Positions 15,355-22,775 of a stretch of 22,775 bases of DNA are shown in pieces. The notes under the pieces are model-generated. The model was not told where the DNA came from and made no database searches. It saw nothing but the letters and a program-made list of their open reading frames with translations. The translations under genes were made by a program, and so were the position numbers. Within the stretch, counting starts at the first letter, position 1; each line of letters starts with the position of its first letter. The DNA is from an uncultured Johnsonella sp. (lineage in GTDB: Bacteria; Bacillota; Clostridia; Lachnospirales; Lachnospiraceae), in NCBI GenBank assembly GCA_900766185.1, contig CAAFUL010000087.1:1-22775 (forward strand), read 5' to 3'.

Positions 15355-16137
15355 AATAGACCGTATCAATCCCTCTTTCATACCTCTGACATACTCAAAA
15401 ACCTTAGCCGGAGCCTCTTTACCATACTCCTCACACAGCGATACTATGCCGGATCCGACTATGACTCCATCCGCCTTATCCGCCATCAGTTTTGCCTGCT
15501 TTGGTGTTGATATACCGAACCCTATTGCACAAGGGATTTGACTTACCTTCCTTACCCTTTGTATCATACTGTCTATATCGGTATCAATATTTTCTCTTAC
15601 TCCGGTAACTCCAAGTGAGGAGACACAGTAAAGAAAGCCCTTCGCCTCTCTTGCTATCATTTCTATTCTATCTTCTGAGCTTGGTGCAATCAAAGATATA
15701 AAATCAACATTATATCTGTCGCATATATCTGAAAATTCAGCCTTCTCTTCAAATGACACATCCGGCAGTATCAAAGCGTCTATTCCTGCTGCAGCTGCTT
15801 CCTTTACAAAATCCTCTATACCTGACTTGTAGGCATATACAACATTGGCATAGGTCATAAATACAAGCGGTATATCTACTTGTGTTCTTATTTCTGAAAG
15901 CATATTTATAACTTTGGTAGTGGTAGTACCTGCCTTTATCGCCCTGTCATAAGCGTTCATAATCACCGGTCCTTCTGCCATAGGGTCTGAAAAAGGTATT
16001 CCAAGCTCTATCACATCCGCACCTGCCTTAACACAGCTTAGTACTATCTCCTTTGTAGTTTCTATATCAGGATCTCCGCATACTATGAACGGTATAAATA
16101 ATTTATTTTCTTTTGAAAGTTTTGAAAGTCTACTCAT
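15352..16137 (-). CDS. trpA: tryptophan synthase alpha subunit
   Basis: The 261-aa TIM-barrel cleaves indole-3-glycerol phosphate to indole and glyceraldehyde 3-phosphate and passes indole to TrpB. Catalytic Glu is E44 in IELGIPFSDP. The position of Salmonella Asp60 is Glu here (E55 in DPMAEGP), a variant I also associate with clostridial TrpA. The phosphate-binding GVTGVR and GFGIS loops are present. The start overlaps the trpB end by 8 bases. The stop TAG is supplied by the end of MITE-2 copy A, yet the protein length is normal. It is the last gene of the operon. Confidence 0.95.
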   Translation of the reverse strand: MSRLSKLSKENKLFIPFIVCGDPDIETTKEIVLSCVKAGADVIELGIPFSDPMAEGPVIMNAYDRAIKAGTTTTKVINMLSEIRTQVDIPLVFMTYANVVYAYKSGIEDFVKEAAAAGIDALILPDVSFEEKAEFSDICDRYNVDFISLIAPSSEDRIEMIAREAKGFLYCVSSLGVTGVRENIDTDIDSMIQRVRKVSQIPCAIGFGISTPKQAKLMADKADGVIVGSGIVSLCEEYGKEAPAKVFEYVRGMKEGLIRSI

Positions 16138-17326
16138 TTACATCCTCCCCTCTGTACCTTGCAATTGACAGGCAGTCCTTATCACCTCTACCTGATATAT
16201 TTATAACTATTATCTCATCCTTAGACATAGTAGGCGCAAGCTTTCTTGCATAGGCTACTGCATGAGCACTTTCTATAGCCGGTATTATGCCCTCTGTTCT
16301 CGACAGGTATTCAAATGCACTTACCGCCTCTTCGTCTTCTATTGCCACATATTCGGCTCTTTTTGTATCATGCAAATAAGAGTGTTCCGGACCTATACCC
16401 GGATAGTCGAGTCCGGCTGATATGGAATATACCGGTGCTATACCGCCATATTCATCCTGACAAAAATATGACTTCATGCCGTGGAAGATTCCAAGGCTTC
16501 CCCTGTTAATACTTGCTGCCGTATCTAAACTGTCCAAACCTCTGCCTGCCGCCTCGCAACCTATAAGTCTTACCGACTCATCCTGTATAAAGTCGTAAAA
16601 AGCACCTATGGCATTGGAGCCTCCGCCTATACAGGCTATAACCGCATCGGGAAGTCTGTTTTCATATTTTAATATATCAGCCTTTATTTCCCTGCTTATT
16701 ACTGCCTGAAAGTCTCTTACTATAGTAGGGAACGGATGCGGTCCCATAACCGACCCAAGTACATAATAGGTATCGTCTATGCGTCTTGTCCACTCCCTCA
16801 TACAGGCGGATACTGCATCCTTAAGACTTTTAGTTCCTACTGTTACCGCATGAACTTTAGCACCTAAAAGTCTCATTCGGTATACATTAAGTGACTGTCT
16901 TTTAGTATCCTCTTCACCCATAAATATCTCACATTCCATACCCATCAGCGCTGCTGCCGTAGCTGTAGCAACTCCGTGCTGTCCGGCTCCGGTTTCCGCT
17001 ATAAGCCTCTTCTTGCCCATACGCTTAGCCAAAAGCACCTGTCCTAATACATTGTTGATCTTATGTGAACCGGTATGGTTAAGATCTTCTCTTTTTAGAT
17101 ATATCTTTGATCCGCCTAAGTCTTTAGTCATATTTTCGGCAAAGTACAGCCTTGAAGGTCTTCCTGCATAATTTTTAAGAAGGTCATTAAGCTCCTTTTG
17201 GAAACTTTCATCATTTTTATATTTATTATATTCATTTTCCAACTCTATTACCGCATTCATAAGGGTCTCAGGTATATATCTTCCACCATGAACTCCAAAT
17301 CTGCCCTTGGTATTTTCTTTACTCAT
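16130..17326 (-). CDS. trpB: tryptophan synthase beta subunit
   Basis: The 398-aa PLP enzyme joins indole with serine. The Schiff-base lysine is K89 in NHTGSHKIN, the catalytic glutamate is E111 in ETGAGQHG, and the phosphate-cradle GGGSNAIG is at 234-241. It belongs to the TrpB1 type that pairs with TrpA, consistent with the overlapping trpA downstream. Its ATG overlaps by 8 bases the ancestral stop of trpF (17319-17321), the same arrangement as at the trpC-trpF and trpB-trpA junctions. Confidence 0.97.
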   Translation of the reverse strand: MSKENTKGRFGVHGGRYIPETLMNAVIELENEYNKYKNDESFQKELNDLLKNYAGRPSRLYFAENMTKDLGGSKIYLKREDLNHTGSHKINNVLGQVLLAKRMGKKRLIAETGAGQHGVATATAAALMGMECEIFMGEEDTKRQSLNVYRMRLLGAKVHAVTVGTKSLKDAVSACMREWTRRIDDTYYVLGSVMGPHPFPTIVRDFQAVISREIKADILKYENRLPDAVIACIGGGSNAIGAFYDFIQDESVRLIGCEAAGRGLDSLDTAASINRGSLGIFHGMKSYFCQDEYGGIAPVYSISAGLDYPGIGPEHSYLHDTKRAEYVAIEDEEAVSAFEYLSRTEGIIPAIESAHAVAYARKLAPTMSKDEIIVINISGRGDKDCLSIARYRGEDVNE

Positions 17327-17942
17327 TACATTCTTCCTTTCTTATCATTTCTATAAGTCTTTTTATCTTAGCTTTGTCTTTTTTCCTGTCCGTCTCCGCC
17401 CCGCTTGATATATCCAGTGCGTATGGAGAGAGTTCTTTAAGAAAATATCTCACATTAGCCTCGTCTATTCCGCCTGCCAGCATATACCGCCTGTTAAGTT
17501 TTTTTTAAAGCTCAATGTTTTTTTCACTGTGGCTTAAACCGCCTCCCTTGCCGGTATCTATTAAAACAAGGTCTGAGGCACAGGAGTTTATCTTATCAAG
17601 GCTTGATTTATCTTCTATCTTATGTGCCTTTATGATATCTGCCTTTGTTGATATTTTAAGGCTTTGTATGTACTTATTATCCTCTTCTCCATGTAGCTGT
17701 ATTATATCAAACAGCCCTTTGTCAAAAAGTTTCTTTATAAATTCCATATCTTCATTTACAAATACTGCAACTCTTTTTATGGAGCTGTCAAGTTTTTTAC
17801 TTAAAACTTCAAGGCTTTTAATATCTATGTTTCTATGGCTTTTAGGATAGTTTATTATAAATCCGACATAATCCGGTCGGTATACATTTACCGCATCCAT
17901 GTCTTCCTCTCGAAACAGTCCGCATATTTTTATCTTAGTCAT
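17319..17942 (-). pseudogene. trpF: phosphoribosylanthranilate isomerase with in-frame TAA
   Basis: The reading frame of 208 codons is interrupted once, by TAA at 17505-17507 (codon 146). The N-terminal part has KICG with catalytic C7, QLHGEE and the catalytic acid D129 in VLIDTGKGGG. Past the stop, in the same frame, the PRAI C-terminus continues: YMLAGGIDEANV, then LDISSGAET, ending ECNE and TAA at 17319-17321 with the usual overlap onto trpB. Because both parts share one frame, this is a nonsense substitution, not an indel in the adjacent A8 run. The break lies in helix alpha6, between beta6 and beta7. An ATG at 17483 behind AGGCGG could restart a 54-aa C-terminal piece. PRAI converts phosphoribosylanthranilate to CdRP. 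Confidence 0.88.
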
Positions 17943-18720
17943 GTATACCTCTAAGGGATTTAAGTAACTCTACCCTATTATTTGAACGCATTAAAAGCTC
18001 TCCTATAAGTACCGCATCTATTCCCGACTTTCTTAAAGCCTTGACATCTTCAATCCCTCTTACACCGCTTTCCGCCACATAGATATGTTCTCTTGGTATA
18101 AGTTCTCTTAGCCTTAGGGTATTTTCAAAGTCTACAGAAAAGTTTTTGAGGTTTCTGTTATTGACCCCTATTATATCGGCTCCGGCTTTAAGCGCCAACT
18201 CTATCTCTTTTTCATCGTGGGTTTCAACCAAGGCATCAAGTCCAAGAGCATTGCAAAGTTTTAGGAAGTCTTTGATTTGATCAAAGTTAAGTATACTTAC
18301 TATTAAAAGTACAGCATCAGCTCCCATTAACTTAGCTTCATATATTTGGTATTCATCTATGGTAAAGTCTTTTCTTAGCATGGGGAGTTTAATATTTTTT
18401 CTGATATCAGAAAATACTTCATCACTGCCGAGGAAGTATTGTTCCTCCGTAAGTACCGATACCGCTGCCGCCCCTGCCGCCTCATAGTCCTTTGCTATTG
18501 CCATATAGGGAAAGTCCTCTGATATAATTCCCTTTGATGGAGAGGCTTTTTTTACCTCACAGATAAAGTTAAGTTCATTTTGTCTTAATGCCTTGCTAAA
18601 GCTTAGTTTATTTACCTTTTCAAACTCAAATGCTTTTTTCTCAAGTTCTTCTTTTGAATTCAGGCTTTTAAGTCTTTCAAGTCTTTTTTGCGTAATTGCT
18701 ACAAGTTCATCTAATATCAT
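17935..18720 (-). CDS. trpC: indole-3-glycerol phosphate synthase
   Basis: The 261-aa TIM-barrel closes the indole ring of CdRP. Key elements are FICEVKKASPSKG (52-64, with E55 and K57), LRKDFTIDEYQI with the catalytic lysine, VNNRNLKNF and AESGVRG near the end. It is separate from TrpF, as in most Firmicutes. AGGTGA lies five bases before ATG. This ribosome site belongs to the same unit that is repeated through the upstream trpD-trpC gap. The 3' end overlaps trpF by 8 bases. Confidence 0.96.
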   Translation of the reverse strand: MILDELVAITQKRLERLKSLNSKEELEKKAFEFEKVNKLSFSKALRQNELNFICEVKKASPSKGIISEDFPYMAIAKDYEAAGAAAVSVLTEEQYFLGSDEVFSDIRKNIKLPMLRKDFTIDEYQIYEAKLMGADAVLLIVSILNFDQIKDFLKLCNALGLDALVETHDEKEIELALKAGADIIGVNNRNLKNFSVDFENTLRLRELIPREHIYVAESGVRGIEDVKALRKSGIDAVLIGELLMRSNNRVELLKSLRGIHD

Positions 18721-18727
18721 ATTTCAC

Positions 18728-19020
18728 CTATATGTTTGTATATTTTATAAAATCTTTTATTTTTAGTGCCGCTTATGAGTTAATTAATCAACAAATTTTA
18801 CTTATATATCTGTGTATTCTGCAAAATCTTCTTTTTAGTGCAGTTTCTGAGTTAATTAATTTATCAACAGGTTTTACTTATATATTTGTATATTCTTATT
18901 TTTTAGTGCCGCTTCTGAATTAATTAATCAACAGATTTCACTTATATATTTGTATATTTTACAAAATCTTCCAATTTCTTTAGTGCAGCTTTCGAGTCGA
19001 TTAATTCACCTGCAAGTTTT
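18728..19020 (-). repeat. tandem array of decayed trpD 3' ends
   Basis: Four head-to-tail units are aligned by their stop-codon ends: 18728-18801 (74 bp), 18802-18877 (76), 18878-18941 (64) and 18942-19020 (79). The last is the genuine end of trpD. The other three keep recognisable stretches such as GCACTAAA, AAGATTTT and ATACA near a terminal TAA or TAG, followed by a GTGAAAT- or GTAAAA-like tail matching the trpC ribosome-site region. They carry many substitutions and internal stops. The array occupies the whole trpD-trpC gap. Confidence 0.85.
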
Positions 19021-19952
19021 ACTCCTTCTTTTATGGAACTTACCTTATCTGCGATGTAAAGCGCTGCACCGGCATTGATAACTACGGCTGCACGCTTAGC
19101 CCCGACTTCCTTACCTGAAAGTATACTTCTTGTAATATAGGCATTTTCCACTGCTTCGCCGCCCCTTAGCTCTTCCTTTTTATATCTTCCGAGTCCAAAG
19201 TCCTCAGGTTTTATGGTATAGGTCTTTTTTTCTTCTTTGTTAAATTCGCATACTAAAGTTTCGGAACTTACCGATACCTCGTCTAATTTGTCGTAAGCAT
19301 ATACTACCATACCTTTTTTTACTCCAAGACCTTGAAGCGCAGCTGCCATAGGCTCTACCAAAGCTTCTTCATACACTCCCAAAAGCTGCATATTTGCCTT
19401 TGCCGGATTTGCAAGCGGTCCTAATATATTAAATATAGTTCTTATACCTATTTCTTTCCTTACCTTTGCCACATGTTTCATGGCACTGTGATAGTTTTGT
19501 GCAAATAGAAAACATATACCTGCCTTATCAAGCACTTCTTTGCTTTTTTCAGGACTTAGGGCTATATTCACTCCTAAGGCTTCCAAACAGTCTGCCGCTC
19601 CCGATTTTGAAGATGCCGCTCTGTTACCGTGCTTGGCTACCTTTATGCCGGCTGCTGCCGTGACTATAGCCGCAGTAGTGGATATGTTAAATGAATTGGA
19701 GGCATCTCCTCCCGTTCCTACTATTTCAAGTAAATCTTGGCTATAATCAAACTCAAGTGCATGATTTCTCATGCATTTTGCAAATGCGGTAATTTCTTCA
19801 ATGCTTGCTCTCTTTATGCTAAGCGCCGTAAGGAATGCCGCCATAGCCACATCACTTGCACTGCCGCTCATCATCTCTTCCATACAGGCATAGGCTGTAT
19901 CTGCGCTTAAATCTTTACCCTCTACCAAATCTTTTATACTTTCTTTTATCAT
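18942..19952 (-). CDS. trpD: anthranilate phosphoribosyltransferase
   Basis: The 336-aa enzyme transfers phosphoribose from PRPP to anthranilate. The PRPP-binding GTGGD is at 79-83, SNSFNIST follows, and KHGNR is at 107-111, all canonical. Length is normal and no glutamine amidotransferase domain is fused. GAGGAG precedes the ATG by six bases. The upstream gap to trpG holds MITE-2 copy B. The last ~75 bp of the gene have been copied three times downstream. Confidence 0.97.
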   Translation of the reverse strand: MIKESIKDLVEGKDLSADTAYACMEEMMSGSASDVAMAAFLTALSIKRASIEEITAFAKCMRNHALEFDYSQDLLEIVGTGGDASNSFNISTTAAIVTAAAGIKVAKHGNRAASSKSGAADCLEALGVNIALSPEKSKEVLDKAGICFLFAQNYHSAMKHVAKVRKEIGIRTIFNILGPLANPAKANMQLLGVYEEALVEPMAAALQGLGVKKGMVVYAYDKLDEVSVSSETLVCEFNKEEKKTYTIKPEDFGLGRYKKEELRGGEAVENAYITRSILSGKEVGAKRAAVVINAGAALYIADKVSSIKEGVKLAGELIDSKAALKKLEDFVKYTNI

Positions 19953-20020
19953 CTTGCTCCTCTTATTAAGTCTTTATTGTCAAAAGTTTTATGTCTTAGA
20001 ATACTGCTTATGTATACGAC

Positions 20021-20152
20021 TAGTGTAATATATCGTTGATATTTAATTAAAACCAAAAATATTAAGTCAAAGTTCAGTTCTCTTTATTATATAGTGTTAC
20101 TACATATCAACAAAGCAGTAATAAGTCCAGATGTCAACAATACACTACACTA
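20021..20152 (-). mobile_element. MITE-2 copy B, between trpG and trpD
   Basis: The 132-bp copy has inverted ends: on the minus strand it starts TAGTGTAGTGTATTGTTGAC, and the other end reads TAGTGTAATATATCGTTGAT inward (4 differences over 22). Both ends are bounded by TA. Its first three minus-strand bases form the trpG stop TAG. Inside is a possible promoter facing trpD: TTGTTG (20108-20113), 16 bases, TATAAT (20086-20091). Confidence 0.75.
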
Positions 20153-20719
20153 ACTGCACTGTAACAGGAAGTTCTTTATCATATCTTCTCCCTGCTGTGT
20201 AAGTATTGACTCCGGGTGAAATTGCAGCCCGTATATAGGATACTCTCTATGTCTTACCGCCATAATCTCCGCCTCTTCACTGCTTCCTATTACCTCAAGG
20301 CAATCCGGTATAGTTCCTTCCACTGCACAAAGCGAATGGTATCTTGCAACTTTAAGCTTGGTACACAGTTTATTGAATATAGGAGCCTTATTGTCAAGAT
20401 ATATATAGGATTGTTTACCGTGCATAAGTTTTTTGGCATAAGAGACCTTTGCTCCGAAAGCCACACAGATAGCCTGATGCCCAAGGCATATCCCGAGTAT
20501 AGGTATATCTTTAACCGCCTTTATAAGCTCTATACTTACCCCTGCATCTTCCGGTTTTCCGGGTCCCGGTGAAATAACTATTGCCTTAGGTTTTAAGTCT
20601 ATAATTTCCTTGACACTTAATTCATCATTTCTTATTATCTTTATATCACTGTCTATCTTTCCTATAAGCTGATACAGGTTATAGGAAAAGCTGTCATAGT
20701 TATCTATCAAGAGTATCAT
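20150..20719 (-). CDS. trpG: anthranilate synthase component II (glutamine amidotransferase)
   Basis: The 189-aa class I amidotransferase has the nucleophile C78 in GICLGHQ and the catalytic H168 and E170 in GLQFHPES. It supplies ammonia to TrpE. It could also serve PabB for folate, but its position directly after trpE argues for the tryptophan role. The start overlaps the trpE stop by one base (TAATG). The stop codon coincides with the end of MITE-2 copy B, and the length is normal, so the insertion removed little or nothing. Confidence 0.96.
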   Translation of the reverse strand: MILLIDNYDSFSYNLYQLIGKIDSDIKIIRNDELSVKEIIDLKPKAIVISPGPGKPEDAGVSIELIKAVKDIPILGICLGHQAICVAFGAKVSYAKKLMHGKQSYIYLDNKAPIFNKLCTKLKVARYHSLCAVEGTIPDCLEVIGSSEEAEIMAVRHREYPIYGLQFHPESILTQQGEDMIKNFLLQCS

Positions 20720-22206
20720 TACATTTCCTCCTTACATGCGGACTCTATAGCATATTTTACTACCTTCATCTTATTGACACATTCTTCATATTCAAGCTCA
20801 GGATCAGAGTCTGCCACTATGCCGGCACCGGAGCGAATAACCAGTCTGTCTTTCTTTTTATATGCCAGTCTTATAGATATGCAGGTGTCCATATTTCCGC
20901 TAAAGTCTATATAGCCTATAGCTCCTCCGTATATACCTCTTTTATCCCCTTCAAGTTCATCTATGATCTCACAGGCTCTTATTTTAGGTGCTCCGGAAAG
21001 TGTGCCTGCCGGAAGCACGGCTTCTATCGCATCAAGCGCATCCTTGTCTTCTCTTATAAGTCCCTTTACTGTAGAACCTATATGCATAACATGGGAAAAT
21101 TTTACTATTTCCATATATTTATCAACCTTTACACTTCCAAACTTACTGATCTTACCAAGGTCATTTCTTCCAAGGTCTACCAACATATTATGCTCAGCCT
21201 TTTCTTTTTCATCCGATAAAAGGTCTTTTATAAGTTTCTTATCTTCATCTTCCGTACTGCCTCTTTTTCTTGTACCTGCCAGCGGAAATGTTGACAGTTT
21301 TTTATCCTTAAGTTTTACAAGGGTTTCCGGAGATGCACCAGCTATTTCTATATCATTACTTGAAAAGTAAAACATATATGGTGAAGCGTTGCTGATCCTA
21401 AGTCTTCTGTATGCATCCAAAAGGCTTCCGCTTGCCTTTGCTTCAAGTTTGTTGGATAAGACTACTTGGAATATATCTCCCTCGTATATATATTTTTTTG
21501 CCCTTCCTACTATTGCCATATACTCTTCTTTTTTAAATAAAGGCTCAAAATCCGATAAAAGCTTTATTTGCTCTTCTTCCTTTGCTTTTCCATGCTTTAT
21601 AAGTCCTATAATTCTTTCTATTTCTCTTAATGCATCTTTATAATTTACTTCTATATCATCACAGGCTATGTCCATATTTACTATTACTATAATTTTTTGT
21701 TTGTAATTATCATAGGCTATGATTTTATCGAACAGCATAAGATCCATGTCTTTAAAATCTGCATCTTTTGAATTATCAAGTTTTAACTTCGGTTCTGCAT
21801 ATTTTATATAATCGTATGAAAAATACCCTACCAAACCGCCGGTAAAACTTGGCAGTTCTTCCTGCTTGGGACTTTTGTACTCGCTCAGTATTTGCCTTAT
21901 ATACTTTGCAGGGTTTATACAGTCTTCTTCAAGTCTTACTCCGTCTTTATCCTTTATCTTTATTTTATAATCATTAAGTGTTATCTCTAATTTGGGCTCA
22001 AATCCGAGAAAGGTGTATCTTCCCCAAGTCAGATTTTCTTCCGCAGACTCAAGTATATATGTATGTGTGCTGACTTCTTTAAGTATTTTAAGTAACTCTA
22101 TGGGAGTTCTCACATCCGCAAGTATCTCAGTACTTACAGCTATTTTCTTATATATTTTAAGCTTCGCTATTTCCCTAATCTTATCTAAACTTATATTGGT
22201 CTTCAT
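20719..22206 (-). CDS. trpE: anthranilate synthase component I
   Basis: The 495-aa chorismate-utilising enzyme makes anthranilate with TrpG. The C-terminal catalytic domain shows ASPETLV, the PLAGTRKRG loop, the PAGTLSGAPKIRA motif and IRSGAGIVADSDPE. The N-terminal domain has YILESAEENLTWGRYTFLG, which matches the LLES-type tryptophan feedback site. AGGAGG lies four bases before ATG. It is first in the operon, about 95 bases after the T-box terminator. Confidence 0.97.
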   Translation of the reverse strand: MKTNISLDKIREIAKLKIYKKIAVSTEILADVRTPIELLKILKEVSTHTYILESAEENLTWGRYTFLGFEPKLEITLNDYKIKIKDKDGVRLEEDCINPAKYIRQILSEYKSPKQEELPSFTGGLVGYFSYDYIKYAEPKLKLDNSKDADFKDMDLMLFDKIIAYDNYKQKIIVIVNMDIACDDIEVNYKDALREIERIIGLIKHGKAKEEEQIKLLSDFEPLFKKEEYMAIVGRAKKYIYEGDIFQVVLSNKLEAKASGSLLDAYRRLRISNASPYMFYFSSNDIEIAGASPETLVKLKDKKLSTFPLAGTRKRGSTEDEDKKLIKDLLSDEKEKAEHNMLVDLGRNDLGKISKFGSVKVDKYMEIVKFSHVMHIGSTVKGLIREDKDALDAIEAVLPAGTLSGAPKIRACEIIDELEGDKRGIYGGAIGYIDFSGNMDTCISIRLAYKKKDRLVIRSGAGIVADSDPELEYEECVNKMKVVKYAIESACKEEM

Positions 22207-22301
22207 ACTTCCTCCTGATGTAAATATGTACTTTTACTGACTTATTCAGTGTTTAACGACTTCATATATTTCATGTTATGGGCAAGATCTTTAATAAAAA
22301 C

Positions 22302-22345
22302 AAAAAACTCGCCCATGACAGATTTAAAATCTATCAAGGACGAGT
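22302..22345 (-). terminator. T-box terminator
   Basis: ACTCGTCC (22338-22345) pairs with GGGCGAGT (22307-22314). A second inner helix is AGATTT/AAATCT, and six T residues follow. Its 3' arm can also pair with a downstream segment (see findings). Confidence 0.9.
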
Positions 22346-22580
22346 AATATTTACCCGCGGTGCCACCTTAATTCATGTGTACTGATACACATACTCTTTT
22401 TCAGATACCAACATATCCTATACAACTAACGCATGTATTATCGTCATAGAATACTCGGCTTAATAAAGCCTTTGACTATGCCCTCAGTGGTCCATTTAAC
22501 AAACTGCATTTCTATCCGGCTTCCAGCCACCCGGACTCTCTGTAAGCGCATGAGAGTTTTTATCTCCACCTCAATGGTTT
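22302..22580 (-). promoter_or_regulatory. tryptophan-specific T-box leader
   Basis: The leader carries the T-box sequence AAGGTGGCACCGCGGG (22354-22369) and the Stem I AGAGAGTCC and GGTGGCTGGAAGCC elements. In the specifier position it has UGG (22492-22494) followed by a purine. The T-box bulge UGGC pairs with a GCCA tRNA end, matching a G discriminator as in bacterial tRNA-Trp. Antiterminator pairing AAGG/CCTT (22366-22369 with 22336-22339) shares bases with the terminator arm, so the two are exclusive. Uncharged tRNA-Trp should switch on trpE-A. Confidence 0.93.
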
Positions 22581-22609
22581 AAGTTATTAAATTTTTTTAA
22601 CTGGCAACT

Positions 22610-22638
22610 ATTAAATCATTTAAAAGGACAAATGTCAA
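22610..22638 (-). promoter_or_regulatory. trp operon promoter
   Basis: Minus strand: perfect TTGACA (22633-22638), 17-base spacer, TTTAAT (22610-22615). Transcription would begin near 22603, giving a leader of about 397 bases before trpE. Confidence 0.85.
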
Positions 22639-22775
22639 GAAAATTATGATAGTTATTTTTTAGACAATCTCTCGCTATAATGATTTGTCTATCACATAAA
22701 CCGTTACAAACATATCTTGCCTTGGACACGCTCTCGCTAACTTCGTCTCGCAGCGGTACTAAGCTTTATCTTCGC
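22639..22775. other. unassigned region upstream of trp promoter
   Basis: I see no gene here. An imperfect dyad, AGACAATC (22662-22669) with GATTTGTCT (22682-22690), lies about 25 bases upstream of the trp -35 box. It could be an operator or the end hairpin of an upstream transcript, but it has no T-tract. From about 22707 the sequence becomes richer in G+C (for example CGCTCTCGCTAAC, CGTCTCGCAGCGG) than the surrounding intergenic DNA. No frame in this part is long enough to judge, and it runs off the window. Confidence 0.3.

Noticed and set aside
17499..17507. Frameshift in the A8 run as the cause of trpF interruption
   Set aside because: The sequence after the stop encodes the PRAI C-terminus in the same frame, so an indel cannot explain it; the change is a nonsense codon.
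18728..19020. CRISPR array
   Set aside because: Four adjacent similar units, but no spacers, strong divergence, and the last unit is trpD coding sequence.
22207..22600. Leader-peptide attenuator for trp
   Set aside because: No short Trp-rich open frame was seen and the T-box sequence, UGG specifier and terminator explain the leader.

Overview
The window looks like chromosomal DNA of a low-GC Gram-positive anaerobe of the Clostridia, most likely a Lachnospiraceae member. I infer this from the AT-rich codon use, the AGGAGG-type ribosome binding sites, a Trp-specific T-box leader, a long (~263 nt) Bacillus/Clostridium-type SRP RNA, a long-form hibernation factor, a 'group III' style phosphofructokinase, and the pfkA-dnaX-ybaB-recR gene order. 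The genus assignment is a guess.

Layout. (1) 1-8180, minus strand: an hpf gene, then a co-oriented block transcribed pfkA > dnaX > ybaB > recR > TPR protein > cvpA-like. The SRP RNA gene (7878-8140) lies upstream and has a consensus promoter and its own terminator. (2) 8185-10765, minus strand: cardiolipin synthase and a TTG-started lipoprotein of the GH114/TM1410-like fold. (3) 10890-12932, plus strand: a structured leader, aroA and a small nitroreductase. (4) 13228-14819, minus strand: deoB-cdd nucleoside salvage pair with a 4-nt overlap. (5) 15352-22640, minus strand: a complete-order tryptophan operon, promoter - T-box (UGG specifier) - trpE-G-D-C-F-B-A. Neighbouring genes overlap by 1-8 nt except where repeats have entered.

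The unusual content is in the spaces between genes. Four unrelated kinds of repeat can be read directly. MITE-1: four copies of a ~184-bp element with 16-bp terminal inverted repeats (GTTACAGTTCAGGTAG) and two internal hairpins that fold into a three-way junction; three copies are flanked by perfect 8-bp target duplications, and one copy lies inside the pfkA 5' leader. MITE-2: two 132-bp copies with ~22-bp inverted ends bounded by TA; each abuts the 3' end of a trp gene (trpG, trpA) so that the element's terminal bases complete the TAG stop codon. IS605 relic: two nearly identical pieces of an IS200/IS605-type transposon that keep both ends, the last codons of tnpB and the omega-RNA scaffold but have lost the transposase genes. 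trpD array: three decayed tandem copies of the last ~75 bp of trpD filling the trpD-trpC gap.

Within the trp operon, trpF has one in-frame TAA at codon 146 and continues in the same frame for 61 more codons to the usual 8-nt overlap with trpB. It is either a fresh pseudogene or, less likely, a split (beta-alpha)8 barrel. If TrpF is inactive and not replaced by another enzyme, the operon cannot make tryptophan from anthranilate although its other genes and its tRNA-sensing switch look intact.
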